Below are positions 1-8,022 of a stretch of 64,000 nt of DNA, piece by piece; position 1 is the stretch's first letter, and every line of letters starts with the position of its first letter. Origin of the DNA: Actinomadura violacea. Lineage in GTDB: Bacteria; Actinomycetota; Actinomycetes; Streptosporangiales; Streptosporangiaceae. A model generated the notes under the pieces. That model made no database searches and had not been told where the DNA came from. It worked only from the letters and a program-made list of their open reading frames with translations. The stretch covers positions 186,001 through 250,000 of the forward strand of contig NZ_JAGEPF010000012.1 of the NCBI RefSeq assembly GCF_017573465.1. Reading direction: 5' to 3'. Both the position numbers and the translations under genes were made by a program.

Positions 1-63
1 CTCGTACGTCCCCTGGTCGAGCCCGCTCACGCGTCCACTTCCGTCCTGGTCGGGGTCCGGTCA

Positions 64-106
64 CGGCGCGCCGCCCCTTGGGGGGTCGCTGCGGGGCGGC
101 GCGCCG
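64..106 (-). terminator. Strong hairpin terminator after the flotillin gene
   Basis: Two perfectly complementary 14-base arms (64-77, starting CGGCGCGCCG, and 93-106) enclose a 15-base loop. The hairpin lies about 25 bases past the flotillin stop on the minus strand. No U-tract follows, which is usual for actinobacterial terminators. What lies further downstream is outside the window, so whether it is bidirectional is unknown. Confidence 0.6.
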
Positions 107-129
107 CGGGTCGATACGGCCGGACCGGC

Positions 130-2181
130 CTACTTCGCCGGGGCCAGCGGCGTGCCGTTCGCCCCGGCGGGCGCGGCGTCCACCGGCACCACGGCCGAGA
201 CCGGCGCGTCCGCGACGCCCAGCCGCTCGGCCGCCTCCAGCAGGTCGGAGATCGCGGGCGCGTTCGGGCCGCCGGTCGAGGCGAGCCGGGTCAGCAGCGC
301 CGCGATCGTCAGGCCCCCGACCCCGCCGCCGCCCGCCGACTCCAGCACCCGCGTCAGGTCACCGGAGAACGAGCCCGTCCCGTCCAGCCACGATCCGCCC
401 AGCGTCCGCGCGACCTGCGAGTTCTCCACGAACCCGTCCACGCCCTTGCCAAGCGCGATCGACCCGACGAGCTTGTCGAAGAACACGCTGTCGCCGCCGA
501 CGATGTCGATGTCGGCCTTCTCCAGGCCCGCCGCGAGCACCGTCGCCTGAGCCTCCGCGACCTCCCGCTGCACCTGGATCCCGGCCAGCCGGATGTCCTT
601 CTCCGCCGCCAGCCGCAGCCGGTACTCCTCGTGCCGGCGCGTCGCGTCGTCGAGCGCCGCCATCGCCGCGGCCTTGTCGGTCAGGCCGACCGCCTCCGCC
701 TGCAGCGCGCCCCGGATCCGCGTCGCCTCCGCGAGCGCCTTCTGCTCGGCGACCGTCGCCTCCGCGCGGCCGACCTTCTCGATCGCCGCCGCGTCCTTCT
801 CCCGGACCTCGACCTCCGCGAGGCCCTCCGCCGCGGCCTCCGCGCGGATCCCCTCGGCCAGCCGGACCTTGGCCTGCGCGTCCAGCTCGGACGCCTGCTT
901 GCGGGCCTCGGCCATCGTCAGCTGCTCGCGGGCGCGGTGCTGCGCCGCGGCCTCCGCCGCCTCGGCCGCCTTGATGTCCTTGACGAGGCTCTCCTGCGCC
1001 TCCGCCTCGGCCTGGATGATGACCGCCTGGCGGGTCCGCTCGGCCTCCTCGACGACCCGCACCCGCTTGATGGCCTCCTCCTGCTCGGCGACGGTCCGCT
1101 CCACCGCGATCCGCTCGCGGATCACGTCCGCGATCTCCCGCTTCTCCGCCTCGACCTCCTTGTTGGCGGCGATGCGGGTCAGCTCCGTCTCGCGCTCGCG
1201 GGCGATGACCTCCAGCATCCGGTCCTTCTCGATCCGCTCGTTCTCGATCGCGATGACCCGCTCCTTGTTCTTCGCGGCCACCGCCACCTCGCGGTTGCGG
1301 TTCTCCTGCTGCACGCCGAGCTGCTCGTCGGTGCGGATGTCCGCCGTGCGCGCGCGCAGCCGCTCCTCGGCCTGGACCCGCTCGGTCTCCGCCTTCTCCC
1401 GCGCCCGGACGGTCTCGATCTCGCGCTGCTGCTTCAGCTCCGCGTCCGCCTGGCGGCGCTCCAGCTCCAGGATCGCCTCGCGCGCCTCCACGTTCTGGCG
1501 GGTGATCTCCTTCTCCTCGTTGCGGGTGTACTCGTTGGTGCGGACGTGCTCGATCGCGGTCAGCTCGGTGATCTTCCGGATGCCCTGCGCGTCGAGGATG
1601 TTGGACTTGTCCAGCGACAGCAGCGGCGTCTGCTCCAGGTAGTCGATCGCCGCGTCCTCGAGGCTGTAGCCGTTCAGGTCGGTGCCGATGAGCTCGATGA
1701 TGTGGTCGCGGAACTCGTGCCGGCGGGTGTACAGGTCGGTGAAGTCCAGGTGCTTGCCGACGGTCTTCAGCGCCTCGGAGAACTTCGCCGCGAACAGCGC
1801 CTGCAGCGTGTCCTGGTGGCTGGCGCGGTCGGTGCCGATCGCCTGCGCCACCTTGATGACGTCCTCGACGGTCTTGTTCACCCGGACGAAGAACGTGATG
1901 CGGATGTCGGCGCGGATGTTGTCCTTGCAGATCAGCCCGTCCCGGCCGGACCGCTCGATCTCGATCGTCTTCACCGAGATGTCCATCGGCTCGGCCTTGT
2001 GCAGGACCGGCAGGACCACCGCGCCGGTGAAGGTGACGTCGACCTTCTTCAGCTTGGAGATGATCAGCGCGCTGCCCTGGTCGACCTTGCGGAACAGCCG
2101 GGTCATCATCAGCGTGAGGCCGAGCGCGATGAGCAGCGCGAGCGCGATCAGCACGCCCGCTCCGATCGTGATGGCGTCCAT
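130..2181 (-). CDS. Flotillin (SPFH-domain membrane scaffold protein), YqiK/FloT type
   Basis: The 683-residue protein is a flotillin, a membrane-anchored scaffold that oligomerises in lipid microdomains. One hydrophobic segment at about residues 6-26 is followed by an SPFH/Band-7 domain (about 30-200). A very long charged, Ala/Glu/Arg-rich coiled coil runs from about 205 to 560, followed by a glycine-rich C-terminal flotillin region. Order and length fit bacterial flotillins of the YqiK group. The ATG at 2179-2181 gives the membrane segment at the extreme N-terminus. The gene lies 38 bases downstream of an NfeD/YuaF-like membrane protein on the same strand, the usual flotillin partner, so the two are probably one operon. 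The family is recognised confidently; the client proteins are unknown. Confidence 0.93.
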   Translation of the reverse strand: MDAITIGAGVLIALALLIALGLTLMMTRLFRKVDQGSALIISKLKKVDVTFTGAVVLPVLHKAEPMDISVKTIEIERSGRDGLICKDNIRADIRITFFVRVNKTVEDVIKVAQAIGTDRASHQDTLQALFAAKFSEALKTVGKHLDFTDLYTRRHEFRDHIIELIGTDLNGYSLEDAAIDYLEQTPLLSLDKSNILDAQGIRKITELTAIEHVRTNEYTRNEEKEITRQNVEAREAILELERRQADAELKQQREIETVRAREKAETERVQAEERLRARTADIRTDEQLGVQQENRNREVAVAAKNKERVIAIENERIEKDRMLEVIARERETELTRIAANKEVEAEKREIADVIRERIAVERTVAEQEEAIKRVRVVEEAERTRQAVIIQAEAEAQESLVKDIKAAEAAEAAAQHRAREQLTMAEARKQASELDAQAKVRLAEGIRAEAAAEGLAEVEVREKDAAAIEKVGRAEATVAEQKALAEATRIRGALQAEAVGLTDKAAAMAALDDATRRHEEYRLRLAAEKDIRLAGIQVQREVAEAQATVLAAGLEKADIDIVGGDSVFFDKLVGSIALGKGVDGFVENSQVARTLGGSWLDGTGSFSGDLTRVLESAGGGGVGGLTIAALLTRLASTGGPNAPAISDLLEAAERLGVADAPVSAVVPVDAAPAGANGTPLAPAK

Positions 2182-2219
2182 CGGGATCCCTGTCTACTGG
2201 GGGATTGCGGAATGCGGGG

Positions 2220-3032
2220 TCAAGGGGTCTGGCCGTAGGGCATGACCCAGAAGAACTGGCCGTCCGGGTCGAAGTCGAAGATCAGCGCGGTGCTGCCGGC
2301 GGTGAGTGCGGGCTCGACGGCCGTCCCGCCTGGTGCGCCGTCCGGTGCGCCCTCCGGTGCGAGGTCCAGCGCGTGCCGGCGGACCTGCACGATCGCGGAC
2401 GACCCGTCGTCGGCGGTGACCTCGGCCTGGCCGAAGTCCACGCCGACCCGTCCGGTGCGGATGACGCAGGTGCGGCCGACGAAGTCGCGCAGCGACGCGG
2501 GGGGCTCCTCGCGGAACACCCGGCGCAGCGGGACGATCGCGAGCCGCGTCCCGAGCCACGCCGCCGCGAGCGCCCCGGCGAGGACCGCGGCGGCGAGCGG
2601 CGTGGCCGGCGTGCCGCCGCCCGCCAGCACCGACCCGGCCAGGCTCGCGAACCAGGCCAGCGCGATCAGCAGCGACAGCGTGATGGTGGCGGGGACGCCG
2701 CCCAGCCCGATCGCGGCCAGCGGCCCGCCCGGCCCGTGCTCGTGCCCGTCCGACCCGTCGGACGCGTCGTGCCCGTGCCCGCCGTGCCCGTGCGCGGCGC
2801 CGTGCCCGTGCGCGGCGCCGTGCACGTCCGCGCCGCCGTGTCCATGGAAGTGGCCGTGGCCGTGGAAGTGGCCTCCCCCGCCGGCACCGGCCCCCGTATG
2901 GCCATCGGTGCCGGCGTGGAAGTGCCCCAGGCCGCCGAGCAGGACGAGCGCCCAGTACGCGGCGACCACCACCAGAGAGAAGCTGAAAAGCGCGGTCGGG
3001 AAGCCGAGCACGGTGTCGATGAATTCGCTCAT
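2220..3032 (-). CDS. NfeD/YuaF-like membrane protein with histidine-rich loop, flotillin partner
   Basis: The 270-residue protein has a hydrophobic segment at about 15-35, two more at about 104-160, and a C-terminal OB-fold-like domain (about 180-265, beginning near FVGRTCVIRTGRVG). This is the layout of YqiJ/YuaF/NfeD proteins encoded next to flotillins. Between the first and second membrane segments, residues 37-99 carry 18 histidines in HFHGHG- and HGHG-type runs interleaved with glycine. I infer a metal-binding loop (Zn, Ni or Cu); it is not a standard part of the family. The ATG at 3030-3032 has only a distant purine-rich stretch upstream. It is read just before the flotillin gene on the same strand, so co-expression is likely. 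Confidence 0.82.
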   Translation of the reverse strand: MSEFIDTVLGFPTALFSFSLVVVAAYWALVLLGGLGHFHAGTDGHTGAGAGGGGHFHGHGHFHGHGGADVHGAAHGHGAAHGHGGHGHDASDGSDGHEHGPGGPLAAIGLGGVPATITLSLLIALAWFASLAGSVLAGGGTPATPLAAAVLAGALAAAWLGTRLAIVPLRRVFREEPPASLRDFVGRTCVIRTGRVGVDFGQAEVTADDGSSAIVQVRRHALDLAPEGAPDGAPGGTAVEPALTAGSTALIFDFDPDGQFFWVMPYGQTP

Positions 3033-3366
3033 GGGTGTGCACGCTCCCGCCTCGAGGCGTCATTCACCGTCCGGGCCGCCCGTCGCGGTCACCGGTTCAC
3101 ATGGAAATGCGTTTCCGGGTCCGGCGTTTCGCCGAACCGGCCGGTCATGTATCCGGGAACGACTCCGCCCAGGTCGCAGCGGTCAGACCGGAACGGAGCC
3201 GGGGACTGCGCGGGGTGGGGCGGGGGATGCGGCGCGGGGGTCGCCGCCGCGCCGTGAGAAAGGTCCGGGGAGTCATCTGGAATACCTCCTGGTCGGAGAC
3301 AAATCCTGTCTCGCCGACCAGACTTCCCGGCACACCGGTGGTTACTTTACCGTAGATTTCCTCGCC
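3033..3366. promoter_or_regulatory. Divergent intergenic region between the flotillin operon and a membrane protein gene
   Basis: These 334 bases separate divergent genes and should hold both promoters. An imperfect hairpin sits at 3291-3319: GGTCGGAGACA, a five-base loop, then TGTCTCGCCGACC with a two-base bulge. An AGGAGG ribosome-binding sequence on the minus strand precedes a 43-codon frame, listed separately. I could not assign a convincing -35/-10 pair. Confidence 0.4.
3145..3276 (-). CDS. Possible 43-residue basic peptide with strong ribosome-binding site
   Basis: An ATG at 3274-3276 is preceded on the minus strand by AGGAGG with an eight-base gap, the best Shine-Dalgarno match in this neighbourhood. 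The frame encodes 43 residues rich in arginine and proline and ends at 3145, upstream of the NfeD-like gene and on its strand. I recognise no family. Arg/Pro content is what random GC-rich sequence gives, so it may be spurious; the ribosome-binding site is the only positive evidence. It could also be a leader peptide for the flotillin operon. Confidence 0.2.
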   Translation of the reverse strand: MTPRTFLTARRRPPRRIPRPTPRSPRLRSGLTAATWAESFPDT

Positions 3367-3975
3367 GTGGAAGCCTTTGATAATGCACCGGCCGGACCGC
3401 CGTCCCGCCCCTTCTGGCGCCCGCTCGGATGGGCGCTGCTCATCCCGCTGCTGTTCACGCTCGGCGGCTGGCTGGCCCAATACCCGCACGGCCTGATCGT
3501 GGCCGGCGTCGCCGTCGCGCTCGCCGCCCTCGCGGTGGCGGCGACGCTCGCGGGCGGGATCTGGCACCGGCCCGGCGCCGCCGTCCTGCTCTCCTGCGCG
3601 GGCATCGCGCTGACGTTCTTCGCGGGGCCCGGCCTGTACGAGCTCTACATGACCAAGGCCGGGAAGCCCGTGCAGGCCGTCGTCACGAAGGTCGAGGACC
3701 GGCAGGCCCGGCGCGGGGCCGACATGTTCTGCACCGTGGTCGAGACGGGCGGCGGGCGGACCGTCCACCACGTCTCGGAGCAGCAGAACTGCTCCGGCGA
3801 CTTCGAACCGCTCCAGACCGTCACGTTGCGCACGGACCCGGCGGGCCTGCTGAAGCCGCGCCTCCCCGACGGCCCCGGCGGCAAGGGTGACACCGCTCTG
3901 GCCTTGGAGATAGCCGCCGGGCTCTTCCTCGTCACCGGAGCCGCCATGTTCTATGCGGGGAGACGGCGTCGCTGA
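3367..3975 (+). CDS. Four-helix small membrane protein, unknown function
   Basis: The 202-residue protein has predicted membrane segments at about 20-36, 43-63, 71-88 and 178-197. Between the third and fourth lies a roughly 85-residue soluble, beta-rich stretch (about 95-165) with two cysteines, C122 and C142. I assign the GTG at 3367 because the frame is hydrophobic and gene-like only from there; no clear ribosome-binding site precedes it, so the start is uncertain. The layout resembles DUF3592-type membrane proteins, but I do not recognise it firmly. It is divergent from the flotillin operon and could share its promoter region. Confidence 0.6.
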   Translation: MEAFDNAPAGPPSRPFWRPLGWALLIPLLFTLGGWLAQYPHGLIVAGVAVALAALAVAATLAGGIWHRPGAAVLLSCAGIALTFFAGPGLYELYMTKAGKPVQAVVTKVEDRQARRGADMFCTVVETGGGRTVHHVSEQQNCSGDFEPLQTVTLRTDPAGLLKPRLPDGPGGKGDTALALEIAAGLFLVTGAAMFYAGRRRR

Positions 3976-4056
3976 CAGTGGCCGGTCATGCGCGTTCAGT
4001 GAACTCTAAGGTTCGTCTGAGGTCCGGTTCAGGTGGCGGCCCTAGCTTCACGCGCC

Positions 4057-5088
4057 ATGACCTCGCAGCCCCACCGGCCCGTGTTCGTCCTCGGCTGCCC
4101 GCGCTCGGGCACGACGCTGCTGCAGCAGATGCTGCACTCGCACCGGCGCCTGGCGGTGCCGTCCGAGACCAGGTTCGTGCACGTCGCGTACGCGCGCCGG
4201 CTCGGCTTCGGCGACCTGCGGGCGGAACCGAACCGGCGGGCGCTCGCCGCATGGATCACCGCGGGCGACGGGACGAAGTTCGACGTCCTAGGGCTGGACG
4301 CGGACGCGGTCGTCGATGACATCGTGGACGGCCCGCCGACGCTGGGCTCGGCGCTCGCCGCCGTGTTCCGCCGCTACGCGCGCGAGCACGGCAAGGCGCG
4401 GTGGGGCGACAAGCGGCCGAGCTACTTCCGCAAGGTCCCGATGCTGCTGCGGCTGTTCCCGGACGCGCAGTTCGTCCACCTGGTCCGGGACGGCCGCGAC
4501 GCGGTCAGCTCCCTCGCCCGGATGCCCTGGTACGGCGGCGACGTCCACTCCGCCGCGCTGACGTGGCGGGAGGCCGTCGACACCGGGAGCCGGCTCGCGC
4601 GGCGGCTCGGCCCGGGCCACTACTACGAGATGCGCTACGAGGACCTCGTCGCCGATCCCGAGCGGTCGCTCTTCGCGCTGTGCGGGTTCCTGGAGGAGGA
4701 GTACGACGAGGCGATGGCCGAGCCCCACCACCACGCGCGCCGGACGGTCCCGGCCGAGCGCAGGTGGCATCTGCGGACGCACGAGGCCGTCAACGACCGC
4801 AACGTCGGCGCGTGGGCGGCGCGGATGGAGCCCTGGGAGGCGGACCTGGTCGAGCACGTCCTCGCGGGCCGGCTGCGGCGGCACGGGTACGCGCTGACGG
4901 GGCGGGACCGTCCGGCGGCGGCGCACCTCGCCCGGTTCCACCGGACGGCGGCGCACCGCTGGCGGCGGCAGCGCTCCGGCGCCGTCCGCGAGCGGAGGGC
5001 CCGCCGCGGTGAGCCGAACCCGGTCGCCTCGCTCCTGACCGGCCCGGCGGACACCGCCGGCATCCGCCTGCCCGCGCCCGAGCACTGA
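4057..5088 (+). CDS. PAPS-dependent sulfotransferase family protein
   Basis: The 343-residue protein belongs to the P-loop sulfotransferases, which transfer sulfate from PAPS to hydroxyl or amine acceptors. The 5'-phosphosulfate loop is seen at residues 9-20 (VFVLGCPRSGTT), and a 3'-phosphate-binding stretch follows near HLVRDGRDAVSSL. The C-terminal 60 residues are Arg-rich and probably not part of the fold. An upstream in-frame ATG at 4033 would add eight residues; ATG 4057 places the P-loop near the N-terminus as usual. The acceptor substrate cannot be told from sequence. It is 600 bases upstream of an acyl-ACP gene cluster on the same strand, so a role in sulfating a lipid or metabolite from that cluster is possible but only a guess. 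Confidence 0.85.
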   Translation: MTSQPHRPVFVLGCPRSGTTLLQQMLHSHRRLAVPSETRFVHVAYARRLGFGDLRAEPNRRALAAWITAGDGTKFDVLGLDADAVVDDIVDGPPTLGSALAAVFRRYAREHGKARWGDKRPSYFRKVPMLLRLFPDAQFVHLVRDGRDAVSSLARMPWYGGDVHSAALTWREAVDTGSRLARRLGPGHYYEMRYEDLVADPERSLFALCGFLEEEYDEAMAEPHHHARRTVPAERRWHLRTHEAVNDRNVGAWAARMEPWEADLVEHVLAGRLRRHGYALTGRDRPAAAHLARFHRTAAHRWRRQRSGAVRERRARRGEPNPVASLLTGPADTAGIRLPAPEH

Positions 5089-5688
5089 CCGCCCCGCGCC
5101 CACCGCCACGCGGCGGACGCGGGGGCGGGCCGGGGTGCATCGCCGGGCCGGGATGCATCGCCGGGCCGGGATGCATCGCCGCGCCCCGCGCCGCCGGGCG
5201 GCGGGACGGGGTGCCGGGAACGTTCCGGGGTTGTCCGATCGCTGCCAGGCGGGGGGATCGGACGGCAAGATCGTTCCCGAGTCGCCCGATCACTAGCCGG
5301 TTGGGCGGTTGTCCGAAATTCTCATGGAACGTGCCCGTCGCCGTCCGCGCGCCCGCGCCGGGGCGGGGGCGCGTGCTTGGGGAACGGTGCAGGTCGCGTG
5401 CCGCGAGGCGGCCGGTGGGGGAGAAGCGGCCAGGTGGGGCGGCCGTGACGGCGCCGCCGGGAGCCGCCGCGGCGATGGGCCCCTTACGGAACTTGTTACC
5501 GGCTGGTAGTCGGTTTCCGTTTTACCGGGCCGCTGACTTAATTTACGGAAAAGTGACATGCCCGTGTCCGATCGTTCACAACGCAGGGCGAGACATGCCG
5601 CACATATGCATGTACCGTGCCATGTGCTCAGCTTCAGATGGCCATCGGGGTTTGGTCCACAAGATCCTCCGACAAAAAGGGCAGTGCG
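5089..5688. promoter_or_regulatory. 600-base upstream region of the acyl-ACP cluster
   Basis: I see no convincing gene here. In order it holds three tandem 18-base repeats (5127-5180), the perfect palindrome GGAACGTTCC (5217-5226), and an inverted repeat GTCCGATC (5233-5240) / GATCGGAC (5256-5263). The word GTTGTCCGA occurs twice, near 5230 and 5308. From about 5490 the composition drops markedly in GC up to the ACP start. There GACATGCC recurs at 5555-5562 and 5592-5599, and CACAT/ATGTG half-sites lie near 5600-5625. A complex regulatory region is likely, but I cannot place one promoter with confidence. Confidence 0.45.
5127..5180. repeat. Three tandem 18-bp repeats
   Basis: The unit GGGCCGGGATGCATCGCC occurs at 5145-5162 and 5163-5180. 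A copy with one change (G for A) is at 5127-5144. Each copy contains the palindrome TGCA within ATGCAT. The array begins 39 bases after the sulfotransferase stop. It could be a multi-copy protein-binding site or simple slippage. Confidence 0.85.
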
Positions 5689-5946
5689 GTGAGCGGATCG
5701 CAGACAATTTCCCACGACGAGCTCCAGATGTGGCTTCTTGACCGGATCGCCTTCTATCTCGACAGGCCGGCGGAAAACATCGACCCGGCGGTCGAGCTGG
5801 CCCGCTACGGCATCGACTCGGTGTACGCCATCAGCATCATCAGCGACATCGAGGACCACCTGCAGGTGGAGGTGGACGTGGCCGAGGCGCGGCGCCGCGA
5901 GACGGTCGCCGACCTCACCGCCTACCTCGTCGGCCTCGTCCGGTGA
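5689..5946 (+). CDS. Stand-alone acyl carrier protein
   Basis: The 85-residue protein is a discrete acyl/peptidyl carrier protein. The phosphopantetheine attachment serine is Ser44 in the motif YGIDSVYAI, and helix III is acidic (SDIEDHLQVEVD), as expected for partner binding. The GTG at 5689 is chosen because an A-rich AAAAGGG ribosome-binding sequence lies eight bases upstream and an N-terminus of about ten residues precedes helix I. Its stop overlaps the start of the next gene by four bases, so the SGNH hydrolase is translationally coupled. The fatty acyl-AMP ligase at 9776 is the likely loading enzyme. It is not the primary fatty-acid-synthase ACP: the sequence around the serine differs, and no fab genes are nearby. 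Confidence 0.9.
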   Translation: MSGSQTISHDELQMWLLDRIAFYLDRPAENIDPAVELARYGIDSVYAISIISDIEDHLQVEVDVAEARRRETVADLTAYLVGLVR

Positions 5947-6569
5947 TGGCCGGCCCGCCGGCCGCGGGCGCCGCGCTGGTGGTGCTCGGCGACAGCGTGG
6001 CCGAGGGCCGCGACGACCCCGGCCCGGCGGGCGGCTGGCTCGGCTGGGCCGGCCGGCTCGCCCGGCATCTCGGCATCGCCGCAGGTGAAGTGTGCAACGT
6101 CGCCGATCCGGGCGCCACCATCGAGGACGTGGCGCGCAGCCAGCTGCCGGCGGTCCGGGGCGCCCGGCCCCGGCTCGCGGTGCTCGGCTGCGGGATGAAC
6201 GACGCGCTGAACGGGTTCGAGCGGGCCGCGGCCGGCGCCCGGCTGGACGAGGTGTTCGGCTGGGCGCGGGACGCCGGCGCGCCGCTGCTGGCGATCCCGG
6301 TGCCCCGCCCGCCGCTGCTGGAGCGGTCCCCGATCTCGCAGTTCCGCAAGAAACGGGTGCTGCAGCGGATCGCCCTCTTCAACGCTGAGCTGGAACGTGC
6401 CGCAGCCGAGTTCGAAATGGCGTTCCCGGCCCGTGAAACGGTGACGAAAATTGCCGACCCCGCGATTTGGAGCGACGACGGAATCCACCTGAGCCCGGCC
6501 GGGCACGAATACGTCGCGGAGGTGATGTCGCGTCTTGCCGCGGGCCTGCCCGGCGCGCGGGCGATCTGA
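5943..6569 (+). CDS. SGNH/GDSL hydrolase (lipase/acyl-esterase family), first of two
   Basis: The 208-residue protein has the SGNH blocks: GDS with nucleophile Ser18, GMND with Asn86 (block III), and DDGIH with Asp179 and His182 (block V). There is no signal peptide, so it acts in the cytoplasm. Start is GTG 5943 or the adjacent ATG 5946; both overlap the ACP stop, so translation is coupled. Position directly after a free-standing ACP suggests it removes or transfers an acyl group from acyl-ACP or an acylated product (inference). It differs clearly from the second SGNH protein, so the two are not recent duplicates. Confidence 0.85.
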   Translation: MMAGPPAAGAALVVLGDSVAEGRDDPGPAGGWLGWAGRLARHLGIAAGEVCNVADPGATIEDVARSQLPAVRGARPRLAVLGCGMNDALNGFERAAAGARLDEVFGWARDAGAPLLAIPVPRPPLLERSPISQFRKKRVLQRIALFNAELERAAAEFEMAFPARETVTKIADPAIWSDDGIHLSPAGHEYVAEVMSRLAAGLPGARAI

Positions 6570-6606
6570 AACTCCAGACGGCCTCGGGGGCAGTCGAAGA
6601 GTCGGG

Positions 6607-7452
6607 ATGACAATGAAGAGACCATTCGACCTCGCTCGCGTTCCGCGCTCGCTGGCGCTCGTGCCGCTCGCTCCGGTGCTGGCGGTCCAGGGCTGGCGGA
6701 CGGTGCGCCGCACGCCCCGGCTGGACCCGGCGTCCGGCGCCGAGCACGGCCTCGTGCCCGCTCCCGGCGACGGCCGCGGCGCCGGCGCCGCGGCCGGCGG
6801 CCCCGATCCGGGCGCGGTGTTCCGGCTGGTGGTGGTCGGTGAGTCGACCGCCGTCGGGGTCGGTGCGGCCGAGCACGCGCGGGCGCTGCCCGGCTTCCTC
6901 GCCGAGGCGCTGGCGGCGCGGCTGCGGCGGGCCGTGGCCTGGTCGGTGACCGGGCGGAACGGCGCGACCGCGCGGGTGACCGCCCGGCTCGCCCGCGGCG
7001 CCGCGGCCGAGCACGGCCCGGCGGACCTGGTGGTGGCCACCGTCGGGATCAACGACCTGATCCGGCGCCGCTCCCTGCGCCACTGGGCGGCCGACGTCGC
7101 CGACCTCGTCGCCGTCCTGCGCGGCGGGTACGGGGACGCGGCGGTGCTGGTCGCGGGGATGCCGCCGGTGCACCGGTTCCCGGCGCTGCCGCGCCCGCTG
7201 CGCACGGTGCTCGGCGACCGCGCCCGCACCATGGACCGGATCACGCGGGAGGCGGCCCGCGCCGGCGGCGCCGTCCACGTCCCGATGGACGAGGCCATGG
7301 CGCGCGACCGCCGGCTGTTCGCCGCCGACGGCTTCCACCCGTCCGCCGACGGCTACCGGACCTGGGCGGACGACCTCGCCCGGGCCCTCGACACGGACGC
7401 CGACGCGGGCGCCGCCACGGACGCCGGCACGGCGAAGGGAGCGGTGCGGTGA
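6607..7452 (+). CDS. SGNH/GDSL hydrolase, second, GEST-type nucleophile motif
   Basis: The 281-residue protein carries an SGNH-hydrolase domain. Its nucleophile motif is GESTAVG (Ser80) instead of GDS, a known variant. Block III is GINDLI (Asn149), and a C-terminal Asp-His pair lies in the motif DGFHPS. About 70 residues precede the domain, including a weakly hydrophobic stretch (about 15-27) that could be a membrane anchor. ATG 6607 has GAAGAG five bases upstream; ATG 6613 is nearly as good. The stop overlaps the GTG of the next gene. With the preceding hydrolase it gives the locus two distinct esterase/acyltransferase candidates; roles are unknown. Confidence 0.82.
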   Translation: MTMKRPFDLARVPRSLALVPLAPVLAVQGWRTVRRTPRLDPASGAEHGLVPAPGDGRGAGAAAGGPDPGAVFRLVVVGESTAVGVGAAEHARALPGFLAEALAARLRRAVAWSVTGRNGATARVTARLARGAAAEHGPADLVVATVGINDLIRRRSLRHWAADVADLVAVLRGGYGDAAVLVAGMPPVHRFPALPRPLRTVLGDRARTMDRITREAARAGGAVHVPMDEAMARDRRLFAADGFHPSADGYRTWADDLARALDTDADAGAATDAGTAKGAVR

Positions 7453-7844
7453 CGGTCTCCGGAGCGTTCCGGACGGCCGTGGAGGCCAAGGACCTCGACG
7501 CGATCACGCGGGCGCTGGACCCGGACATCGAGTTCCTCAGCCCGGTGATGGTGAAGCCGTACCGCGGCCGCGACGCGGTCACCGCGCTGCTGCGCGTCCT
7601 GCTGGAGGTCTTCGAGGACTTCCGCTACACCGACGAGCTCGTCGGCTCCGGCGGGGAGGCCGGGGCGGCGCAGGCGCTGGTGTTCCGCGCGGCGGTGCTG
7701 GGCAAGGCCGTGCAGGGCCTCGACCTGCTGAGCTTCGGCGAGACCGGGCTGGTGACCGGGCTGACGGTGATGGTCCGCCCGCTGCCCGCGGCGATGACGC
7801 TGGCCCGCGCGGTCGGCCGGCGGATGGAGGAGCAGACCACCTGA
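7449..7844 (+). CDS. SnoaL/NTF2-like small protein
   Basis: The 131-residue protein has the SnoaL/NTF2 cone fold pattern: an N-terminal helix pair (AFRTAVEAKDLDAITRALDPDIEF), a central beta sheet and a hydrophobic pocket. Members act as polyketide cyclases, isomerases or small-ligand binders, so the fold alone gives no reaction. The GTG at 7449 overlaps the upstream stop by four bases, making this the fourth gene of a coupled run from the ACP. A 9-bp hairpin follows. Confidence 0.75.
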   Translation: MTVSGAFRTAVEAKDLDAITRALDPDIEFLSPVMVKPYRGRDAVTALLRVLLEVFEDFRYTDELVGSGGEAGAAQALVFRAAVLGKAVQGLDLLSFGETGLVTGLTVMVRPLPAAMTLARAVGRRMEEQTT

Positions 7845-7857
7845 TCCGGCGATGCCG

Positions 7858-7890
7858 GCCGAGGGGCGGGTGGTGCCGTCCCCCCTCGGC
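7858..7890 (+). terminator. Hairpin between the two halves of the acyl-ACP cluster
   Basis: GCCGAGGGG (7858-7866) and CCCCTCGGC (7882-7890) are perfectly complementary around a 15-base loop. They lie 14 bases after the SnoaL-like stop. The hairpin may end the ACP transcript or attenuate it, lowering expression of the dehydrogenase and ligase downstream. Confidence 0.45.
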
Positions 7891-8022
7891 GGGCGCCGAT
7901 CCCCGGCGGAGCCATGCCGGAGGGCGCGGGGGCCGACCCCCACGGGAGGTGGCGACCCGGCGGCGCCCGCGTGCCGGTGAGGGTGCGCGGACGCCGCGAC
8001 GAGTGCAGCACAGGGAGTGGAA

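Noticed and set aside
5100..5293. Minus-strand frame with MHPGPA repeats
   Set aside because: The repeated peptide is only a translation of the 18-bp tandem repeat; no ribosome-binding site and no family.
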